From Deltaproteobacteria bacterium (GTDB lineage Bacteria > Desulfobacterota_C > Deferrisomatia > Deferrisomatales > JACRMM01), in assembly GCA_016218905.1 (NCBI GenBank), contig JACRCS010000924.1, positions 1-11,831 on the forward strand: a stretch of DNA of 11,831 nt, read 5' to 3'. Shown here in pieces: positions 6,454 through 11,831 of this stretch. The notes below the pieces were generated by a model, which ran no database searches, was not told where the DNA came from, and saw only the letters and a list, made by a program, of their open reading frames with translations. A program made the position numbers and the translations under genes. Each line of letters starts with the position of its first letter. Positions within the stretch are counted from its first letter, which is position 1.

Positions 6454-8616
6454 ATGAGCAAGGAAGCGCTCGCAAACGACATCTGGCGCGCGTGCGACAT
6501 CATGCGCCGCGACAACAACTGCGGCGGCGTCATGGAGTACCTGGAGCACCTCTCCTGGGTGCTCTTCCTGAAGTTCCTCGACGAGGAAGAAGGGGTCTTC
6601 GAGGCCGAAGCGGTGCTGAAGGGTCGGAACTACACACGGATCCTCGAGGGCAAGTACCGGTGGTCGGCGTGGGTTCCCAAGGCCCTGGGGAAGAAGCTCC
6701 GAAATGGCCGGCGCGGGTCACCCGTCTGGGACGGCGACGAGCTGATGCGGTTCGTCCGCGGCGAGCTGATCCCACACCTCGCATCGCTCGCCGGCTCGCC
6801 GGAGCGGGAGGTCGTCGCGGGAGTGTTTAGCGATCGTAACGTGATCGTCTGCGCGTCGCCGTACAACCTCAAGGACATTCTAGCCGTTGTGGACGAGGTG
6901 GACTTCAAGAACCCTGACGATATCCACACAGTCTCCCACGTGTACGAAGGCCTACTCCAGAAGCTCGGCAACGAGAACAAGCTTGCGGGCGAGTTCTACA
7001 CCCCCCGGGCGGTGATTCGGTTCGTGGTTCAGGTGGTGGATCCGCGGATCGGGGAGACGGTCTACGACCCGGCGTGCGGCTCCTGCGGTTTCCTCGCCGA
7101 AGCCTTCGAGCACATGCGGGAGCATGAACGCACCCGAAAGGACCACGAGACCCTCCAGCGACGTACCTTCTTCGGTCAGGAGAAGAAATCCGTCCCCGCG
7201 CTCCTCGGCCTTCTGAACCTGGTGCTGCACGGCGTCCTCACGCCTACCGTCCGCAGACGGAACACGCTCGAGGAGAACATCCGGAATGTCTCCGAGCGCT
7301 TCGACGTCGTACTCACGAACCCGCCCTTCGGCGGGACCGAGAACCAGCAGATCCAGCAGAATTTCCCGGTGAAGTCGAACGCGACCGAGCTCCTCTTCAT
7401 CGAACACATCATGAAGAAGCTCAAGGCGACCGACGGCGCCCGGTGCGGCATGGTCGTGCCGGAAGGGACTCTTTTTCGTACAGGTGCCTTCGCCACCGTG
7501 AAGCAGGACCTCCTCGAGACTTTCGATTTGTCTTTCGTGGTGAGCCTCCCTCCGGGCACCTTCGCGCCTTATGCGGACGTGAAGACCGCGCTTCTCTTTT
7601 TCGAGCGGCCTGGACCGACGAAGGAGGTGCTCTACTACGAGCTCCCGCTCCCGGTGAACCTGAAGAAGTTCAGCAAGGGCGCGCCGATTTCCGATATCCA
7701 CTTCGACGAGGCGAGGGAGGTTTGGGGGCGCTGGAACACGTATCGGGCAGGCAACGGCCCGCGGCCGGAGATGAACGAGCGTGCATGGATCGAGAGCAAG
7801 GAGGCGCTTGTCCGCAGGGGCTGCGATGTCTCGGCCAAGAACCCGAACCAAGCACAGGGAGAAAGGACCGCGGCGCCGACCGAACTGACTGCGATGCTCT
7901 TGGAGAGAAGCAGGGAGGTGGGCAGCATCCTCGAGGACCTGAACGCAACGTGTGCCAGGGAGGATTCGGCTTTCGAAGAGTCGTTTGAGCGTACTAGCTA
8001 CCGCGCTCCGTGGATGCGCTTGGGCGATGTAGCTGTGGCGTTAAACGGACGCGCCAGCGGGGAGGGCGAGTCTACTGTCCGCGTATTCAAGACGCGACAC
8101 GTATATCCCCACACTCTCCGAATGGCACGGCCGTCGTTTTTGAAGCAAGAACAGGTGAGCAAGATACCTCATGATCGATTCTTGCGATGTGGCGACGTCC
8201 TCATGGCGAACATCGCGGAAGGCACATTAGGTCGTATGACCTACGTCGCCTTCGCCGAAGAGAACTGGACCGTGGACACACAGATCATGATCCTTCGCTC
8301 TCTTGATGAAAGCCGACTTCTCGGCAAGTGGCTCTATTACTTCCTTAGCTCTGGACGCGGCCAGCGAGAGATCCTCGCCCGCCGATCCGGCATCGCCTTC
8401 GCAGACAAACGAGGACAGACGCACATCTATCCGAGAAACGTCCTCGAGATCCCCGTTCCAGTTCCGCCAATCGAACGACAACGGGAAATCCTCGGCTGCC
8501 TGGACGCCGTTCAGCAGCGCTCGGCTGAAGCACGCGAGCTCTTGGACCAGAAGATTGGCTTACTGGCTCGTCTGGGGCAATCCGTCCTGGAGCACGCGTT
8601 TCGGGCGGAGGAATGA
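6454..8616 (+). CDS. hsdM: Fused type I DNA methyltransferase and half specificity subunit (720 aa)
   Basis: This chain should both methylate adenine at N6 and choose the DNA target. Residues 1-170 are the HsdM helical N-domain (ANDIWRACDIMRRDNN). LAGEFYTPRAVI (178-189) leads into the methylase core, with SAM-binding motif I DPACGSCGF (205-213) and catalytic NPPF (289-292). The M part ends near residue 505, a normal HsdM length, with the usual DVSAKNPN and a helical tail. Residues 518-670 are one target-recognition domain, starting PWMRLGDVA and ending IPVPVPPIERQREI, followed by a helix to 715 like an HsdS conserved spacer. A second such domain and a separate hsdS are absent. The ATG at 6442 is possible, but GGGAG lies 5 nt before 6454. 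GC drops to about 52% within the recognition domain. A type IIG-like reading is unlikely because the chain has no nuclease and hsdR is adjacent. Confidence 0.93.
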   Translation: MSKEALANDIWRACDIMRRDNNCGGVMEYLEHLSWVLFLKFLDEEEGVFEAEAVLKGRNYTRILEGKYRWSAWVPKALGKKLRNGRRGSPVWDGDELMRFVRGELIPHLASLAGSPEREVVAGVFSDRNVIVCASPYNLKDILAVVDEVDFKNPDDIHTVSHVYEGLLQKLGNENKLAGEFYTPRAVIRFVVQVVDPRIGETVYDPACGSCGFLAEAFEHMREHERTRKDHETLQRRTFFGQEKKSVPALLGLLNLVLHGVLTPTVRRRNTLEENIRNVSERFDVVLTNPPFGGTENQQIQQNFPVKSNATELLFIEHIMKKLKATDGARCGMVVPEGTLFRTGAFATVKQDLLETFDLSFVVSLPPGTFAPYADVKTALLFFERPGPTKEVLYYELPLPVNLKKFSKGAPISDIHFDEAREVWGRWNTYRAGNGPRPEMNERAWIESKEALVRRGCDVSAKNPNQAQGERTAAPTELTAMLLERSREVGSILEDLNATCAREDSAFEESFERTSYRAPWMRLGDVAVALNGRASGEGESTVRVFKTRHVYPHTLRMARPSFLKQEQVSKIPHDRFLRCGDVLMANIAEGTLGRMTYVAFAEENWTVDTQIMILRSLDESRLLGKWLYYFLSSGRGQREILARRSGIAFADKRGQTHIYPRNVLEIPVPVPPIERQREILGCLDAVQQRSAEARELLDQKIGLLARLGQSVLEHAFRAEE

Positions 8617-8623
8617 ACCAGGC

Positions 8624-9547
8624 ATGATCATCGACCTGAGCGGCTTCATGCCTCCCCAGCAGTCGCCGATCACGCGGGATCGGATCGAGGCAATGACTGC
8701 AAAGAGCCCTCGGCGGATGAAGCTCTCCCGGGAGTGGGGCGACCCCTTGCACCCGCCCAGATCGGAGGGCCGTGACTGGAGCCTCGTTCTTCCGTTCTGT
8801 GAGACCCTCGGCGGTGCTTTTGAGGCGATGTGCCCGGGCGATCATATTGGGATGAGGACCGGCGCGAACGACCGGTGCTACACGTTCTTCCCGAAGGCCC
8901 AGAACGAGCCGTCGGTGCTCGACAGAGTTCGTGCGTGGCTGGAGACGGTCGGCTGCTACGTTGCCATCCGCGATTGTCTCGCCCTCTCCTTTGCCCTCGA
9001 CTACGAGCGCGAAGGTGGCAACCCCGCCGAGCCTCAGACGGTTGTGGCGCATTTTCGAAGCCTCGCGAAGCCATACGAGCGGCAACCTACCGCCGCCAAC
9101 GTCGAGGCCGCGGACCGTCTCGTGGCCGAGTGCGCGGGCTTCTTGGGGCGAGTGACCTGCTACACCCCGGCTACCTGCGTCGTGGGGATGCCCTCGTCGA
9201 GCCCCGACAAGCCTTTCAATCTCACCTGGCATCTCGCGGCGGGAATTGCCGTAGCGCGAGGTCTTCAGGACCGCAGCCAAGCCGTACGAACCGTCCGCGC
9301 CCGATCTTCCGTCCGAGAGACCCGACTCAGTGATAAGCTGGCTGTGATCGAAGGCAGCGTGGCGGTGGACCGAGAACGAATCGCCGGCGAGATCGTCTTG
9401 CTCGTGGACGACCTCTACCAGTCCGGGATCTCCATGAACTACGTTGCCATGCTTCTGCTCGAAGCCGGTGCGAAGAAGGTCTTCGGTCTGGCTTGCGAGA
9501 AGACGTGCACCAACGACGACAACGTGAGTAGAGGCCACAGGTCCTGA
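8624..9547 (+). CDS. ComF-like phosphoribosyltransferase, putative ShosT-type toxin (307 aa)
   Basis: The C-terminal half (about 183-295) has a type I phosphoribosyltransferase fold. VVGMPSSSPDKPFNLTWHLA resembles the ComF substrate block, and VLLVDDLYQSGIS (258-270) is the PRPP-binding loop with the paired acidic Asp262-Asp263, followed by AMLLLEAGAKKVFGLAC. The first 180 residues are not recognised, and the N-terminal zinc-finger cysteines of ComFC are missing, so a competence protein is unlikely. Being paired with a DprA-like gene right downstream matches ShosT-ShosA, a toxin-antitoxin defence pair in which the phosphoribosyltransferase is the toxin; that assignment rests on remembered architecture. 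The start at 8624 lies 7 nt after the hsdMS stop, with GGAGG at 8607-8611 inside the end of hsdMS. The frame stays open upstream to 8303, but only as a shadow of hsdMS. The fold is clear; toxicity is inferred. Confidence 0.85.
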   Translation: MIIDLSGFMPPQQSPITRDRIEAMTAKSPRRMKLSREWGDPLHPPRSEGRDWSLVLPFCETLGGAFEAMCPGDHIGMRTGANDRCYTFFPKAQNEPSVLDRVRAWLETVGCYVAIRDCLALSFALDYEREGGNPAEPQTVVAHFRSLAKPYERQPTAANVEAADRLVAECAGFLGRVTCYTPATCVVGMPSSSPDKPFNLTWHLAAGIAVARGLQDRSQAVRTVRARSSVRETRLSDKLAVIEGSVAVDRERIAGEIVLLVDDLYQSGISMNYVAMLLLEAGAKKVFGLACEKTCTNDDNVSRGHRS

Positions 9548-10539
9548 TGCAAGAGCACGCGCTCGAGTTGCTGCGTCTACTGGAGACTCCGGGGGTTGGG
9601 CCTGCTCGGGTGCATTCGCTCCGCGAGTTAGCGGGGGGCAATGCGGCCGAGTTTCTGAAGGTAGTCCGGGACCGGGACCAGCTCCGAAAGGTGCTGTCGG
9701 AACGACAGATTGAGGAGCTCGTCGGGAACGAACGCGACGTTGCGGCCGAGTGGCAGAAGCTCGGGTCCCAGAACGTTCGTTTCATTTCTATGCTGGACGA
9801 TACCTACCCTGCGGGTCTGCGAAGCCAACTAGGTAGGAAGGCTCCACCGCTCCTCATGGCCTTGGGCAACGTGGGGCTCCTAAATGCGACGTCGGTGGGT
9901 TTCTGCGGTTCGCGCAAGGCGAGCGAGAAGGGGCTGGCGACTGCGGCGGACTGCGCCGACCAGCTTGCGCGCTCTGGTCTCAACGTGGTCTCCGGCTACG
10001 CGGCCGGCATCGACGTGGCAAGCCACCGTGCCGCCCTGGCGGCGGGCGGTACTACGACCCTTGTGCTTTGTGAGGGCATCCTTCACTTCTCGATAAAGAA
10101 AGATCTTTCAGCCGTATGGGATTGGGAGCGGGTGGCCGTGGTTACCGAGTTTCTGCCCAGGACTCCTTGGAGCGCCAGAAACGCCATGCAGCGCAACCAG
10201 ACCATCTGCGCTCTGTCGAAGGCGCTCATCCTCGTAGAGGCTGCGGCCATCGGCGGGAGCGTCGAAGCGGGGCGATCGGCCCTGCGAATGGGAATTCCTC
10301 TCTTCGCTCCGCTTTATGAGGGACTGCCGGAGAGCGCTGCCGGAAACCGGCAACTGCTCGGCCAAGGCGGTAATGCTATCCGCAAAAGCCGTAACACCGG
10401 GCGCGCAAACCTGAAGGAGTTATTGCTGCTCTGCGGTGGAAGGGCGAGCGCTCGGCTGAGCGGAGGGACATCGTACGGTGTGGAACCCTCGCGACCGGTC
10501 CTCTCCTCGGAACTCCGCGAGCGACAGGGCCCTCGCTAG
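9547..10539 (+). CDS. DprA-like Rossmann protein, putative ShosA-type antitoxin (330 aa)
   Basis: DprA proteins bind single-stranded DNA and load RecA; family members are also defence-pair antitoxins. Residues 11-25 (LLETPGVGPARVHSL) look like a helix-hairpin-helix element. The Rossmann core follows: VGFCGSRKASEKG (117-129), VVSGYAAGIDVASHRAALAAGG (147-168), RNQTICALSKALILVEA (216-232) and GGSVEAGRSALRMGIPLFAP (236-255), each with a direct DprA counterpart. The winged-helix tail of many DprA proteins is not apparent; the last 45 residues are polar and unrecognised. The ATG at 9547 shares its A with the preceding TGA (TGATG), so translation is coupled to the phosphoribosyltransferase, which fits a toxin-antitoxin pair. 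The gene ends with tandem stops TAGTAG (10537-10542). It could instead be a competence DprA, but the missing tail, the partner gene and the island setting argue against that. Confidence 0.87.
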   Translation: MQEHALELLRLLETPGVGPARVHSLRELAGGNAAEFLKVVRDRDQLRKVLSERQIEELVGNERDVAAEWQKLGSQNVRFISMLDDTYPAGLRSQLGRKAPPLLMALGNVGLLNATSVGFCGSRKASEKGLATAADCADQLARSGLNVVSGYAAGIDVASHRAALAAGGTTTLVLCEGILHFSIKKDLSAVWDWERVAVVTEFLPRTPWSARNAMQRNQTICALSKALILVEAAAIGGSVEAGRSALRMGIPLFAPLYEGLPESAAGNRQLLGQGGNAIRKSRNTGRANLKELLLLCGGRASARLSGGTSYGVEPSRPVLSSELRERQGPR

Positions 10540-10746
10540 TAGCAGTTGGTCCTGGAGGTGGCAGCCCCCCAAGAAGGAGGAGCGCAAAGCCACGTCTTCC
10601 CCTCCAACCGTCACCGGCGTTGCGAAAGACTCTGGCGTACCTCGATGATGGCAGCGGTCGACCCTCAGAGTGGCTACCTCCAGGTGACGGGCACCGGCCG
10701 AGCGGCTCGGTACGTTGCGGCTTCTCGGCTCGAGGCCGTTCTTTCG

Positions 10747-10846
10747 TCCGACGGTCGAACGGAAATCGGACGCAAATCGGACGCAACCGTCGCTCCTCGG
10801 ACGAAGCCCGACGCAAAGCGATCGTCTCGGACGCAACGCGGACGAG
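10747..10846. repeat. Degenerate TCGGACGCAA repeats at near-helical spacing
   Basis: Copies or near copies of TCGGACGCAA begin at 10747, 10766, 10777, 10797, 10807, 10827 and 10838. The copies at 10766 and 10777 belong to a perfect 11-bp tandem repeat, AAATCGGACGC twice at 10763-10784. Spacings are 19, 11, 20, 10, 20 and 11 bp, close to one or two turns of DNA, so all copies face the same side of the helix. Spacings are not multiples of three, so this is not a protein repeat. It could be a protein-binding array or a decayed minisatellite. Confidence 0.55.
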
Positions 10847-10987
10847 GGCCGGCCGGAAGGCGGAGCCCTGATGGGGCGGGCGGATGACTTCAATCCTCGC
10901 GACGGCGGGACTCTCCCTGTGACCACCCGGTTCTCGTCGCGCCGTCACCGCCGCGCGCGCCTGCCCACCCATGAACTCCGACCTCCA

Positions 10988-11011
10988 CTTGAACACGCTC
11001 CGCTCTTGAAC
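10988..11011 (+). repeat. Paired CTTGAAC direct repeat upstream of the DUF39 gene
   Basis: CTTGAAC occurs at 10988-10994 and 11005-11011, 17 bp apart, each followed within a few bases by CGCTCC. The pair ends 64 bp before the DUF39 start, and the second copy includes a -35-like TTGAAC. It may be an operator or part of a promoter, but the match is short and no good -10 is placed at standard spacing. Confidence 0.25.
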
Positions 11012-11075
11012 GTGCGCTCCCCGCCCCCCTGTGCTACCTTGGCCGCGCCTCGAGAACCCGATCCCGGGGAGCGCC

Positions 11076-11831
11076 ATGTCCGAACCGGCCCCCGTACAGA
11101 AGTCGATCGACGAGATCAACCGCCGGATCCGGGAGGGCGAGGCGGTCGTCGTCACGGCCGAGGAGATGATCGACGTCGTCCGGTCCGAGGGCGTGAAGGG
11201 CGCGGCCCGGAAGGTCGACGTGGTCACCACCGGCACCTTCGGCGCCATGTGCTCGTCGGGCGCCTTCCTCAACATCGGGCACACGAAGCCGCGGATCCGC
11301 GCCTCGAAGGTCTGGCTCAACGACGTGGAGGCGTACGCCGGCATCGCCGCCGTCGACTGCTACATCGGGGCGACCCAGGTGCCCGACGACGACCCTCTCA
11401 ACAAGGTCCACCCCGGCCGGTTCCCCTACGGCGGGGGGCACGTGATCGAAGACCTGGTGGCGGGGCGGCGGGTGCGCCTTCGCGCCACGTCCTACGGCAC
11501 GGACTGCTACCCCTCCCGGGAGCACCGCGCGGAGGTCCGCCTCTCCGAGCTTCGCGACGCGGTCCTCCACAACCCCCGCAACGCTTACCAGAACTACAAC
11601 TGCGCGGTGAACCTCTCGGACCGCGCCATCTACACGTACATGGGGGTGCTCCGGCCGAGGATGGCGAATGCCACCTACTCATCAGCCGGGGAGCTGAGCC
11701 CACTCCTGAACGACCCCCTTTACCGGACGATCGGGACCGGCACCCGGATCTTCCTGGGCGGGGCGGCGGGCGTCGTCACGTGGGCCGGCACCCAGCACGC
11801 CCCCGCCGTGGCCCGCAACCCGCGCGGGATC
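11076..11831 (+). CDS. DUF39 homocysteine-biosynthesis protein, N-terminal part (252 aa seen)
   Basis: DUF39 (HcyBio) proteins make homocysteine directly from aspartate semialdehyde and sulfide, a route described in methanogens and anaerobic bacteria that skips the homoserine-ester pathway. Translation from 11076 gives KSIDEINRRIREGEAVVVTA, then DVVTTGTFGAMCSSGAFLNI (48-67), HTKPRIRASKVWLNDVEAYA (69-88), HPGRFPYGGGHVIEDLVAG (112-130), TSYGTDCYPSRE (138-149) and NYNCAVNLSDRAIYTYMGVL, all family blocks. Cys59 and Cys144 are candidates for the two conserved persulfide-carrying cysteines. The gene runs off the window edge with no stop, so about 250 residues are visible; any C-terminal CBS domains and the usual ferredoxin-type partner gene would lie beyond. 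GGGGAG sits 4 nt before the ATG. It faces away from the defence island and probably has its own promoter in the preceding gap. Confidence 0.9.
   Translation, partial: MSEPAPVQKSIDEINRRIREGEAVVVTAEEMIDVVRSEGVKGAARKVDVVTTGTFGAMCSSGAFLNIGHTKPRIRASKVWLNDVEAYAGIAAVDCYIGATQVPDDDPLNKVHPGRFPYGGGHVIEDLVAGRRVRLRATSYGTDCYPSREHRAEVRLSELRDAVLHNPRNAYQNYNCAVNLSDRAIYTYMGVLRPRMANATYSSAGELSPLLNDPLYRTIGTGTRIFLGGAAGVVTWAGTQHAPAVARNPRGI

Larger units (their letters stand above)
10540..11075 (+). other. Intergenic region after the defence island (536 bp)
   Basis: I see no gene with recognisable homology here. An open frame at 10546-10887 and minus-strand frames across the region give Arg/Ser/Pro-rich peptides and no plausible family, so they are left out. 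Contents are a copy of TGGTCCTGGA (10547-10556), a cluster of degenerate TCGGACGC repeats (10747-10846), a paired CTTGAAC (10988-11011) before the last gene, and the last gene's own GGGGAG ribosome-binding site (11066-11071). No convincing intrinsic terminator follows the DprA-like gene: the GC hairpin near 10517-10536 lies inside the coding end and has no U-tract. Confidence 0.5.

Noticed and set aside
8345..9538. Long minus-strand frame (397 codons) opposite the phosphoribosyltransferase
   Set aside because: It shows no family signature, while the plus strand encodes a clear PRPP loop and sits in a tight operon.
10517..10537. GCGAG/CTCGC hairpin at the end of the DprA-like gene as a terminator
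   Set aside because: It lies within the coding end, has only five pairs, and is not followed by a run of T.
8624..10539. Reading the last two island genes as competence genes comFC and dprA
   Set aside because: The ComFC zinc-finger cysteines and the DprA winged-helix tail are not seen, and the pair is coupled to a restriction operon; a defence role fits better, although competence is not fully excluded.
10546..10887. Possible 113-codon gene just after the DprA-like gene
   Set aside because: It has no strong ribosome-binding site, has biased composition, and its second half is made of the TCGGACGC repeats, whose spacing breaks codon phase.
10376..11344. Minus-strand frame of 322 codons after the DprA-like gene
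   Set aside because: It overlaps the ends of two well-supported plus-strand genes and is Arg/Ser/Pro-rich without motifs.
1..11831. CRISPR array, tRNA or rRNA genes, insertion sequences or integrase
   Set aside because: I looked for regularly spaced identical repeats, tRNA-like cloverleaf ends and transposase motifs and found none that hold up.

Overview
The window comes from a GC-rich bacterium: my hand counts give about 73% GC around 2821-3000, and codons end mostly in G or C. A lipobox-bearing lipoprotein and clear Shine-Dalgarno sequences point to a bacterium rather than an archaeon. The set of a DUF39 homocysteine-biosynthesis protein, an Fe/Mn superoxide dismutase, a stand-alone THUMP protein and a DUF72 protein would fit a soil or sediment phylum such as Acidobacteriota or a deltaproteobacterial lineage. 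I cannot fix the taxon from the sequence.

Layout. (1) 16-867, minus strand: a tiny lipoprotein and an Fe/Mn superoxide dismutase, with a GC-rich hairpin between them. (2) 1052-3378, plus strand: a likely housekeeping operon of a stand-alone THUMP-domain protein, an NmrA-like NAD(P)-binding protein and a DUF72 protein, with gaps of 42 and 8 nt. (3) 3686-10539, plus strand: an apparent defence island of four codirectional genes. (4) 10540-11075: a non-coding stretch with a degenerate repeat spaced near the DNA helical period. (5) 11076 to the window end: a DUF39 homocysteine-biosynthesis gene, cut by the window edge.

The defence island is the main interest. Its first two genes form an unusual type I restriction-modification system. 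The restriction subunit (HsdR) keeps the PD-(D/E)xK nuclease and the SF2 translocase, but carries an extra carboxypeptidase-regulatory-like beta-sandwich of about 84 residues right after the helicase core. The methyltransferase is fused to half of a specificity subunit with a single target-recognition domain, and no separate hsdS gene is visible. That predicts recognition of a symmetric, interrupted target by two fused chains. The target-recognition segment is markedly lower in GC (about 52%) than the methyltransferase part (about 65%), which suggests domain exchange.

Directly downstream (7 nt, then a 1-nt TGATG overlap) lie a ComF-like phosphoribosyltransferase and a DprA-like Rossmann protein. 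This pair and order resemble the ShosT/ShosA toxin-antitoxin defence pair as I remember it from the literature. The inferred design is a type I restriction system with a built-in toxin-antitoxin back-up, comparable in logic to PrrC with EcoprrI but with unrelated components. Each component family is known; the combination, the HsdR insert and any functional coupling are what deserve testing.
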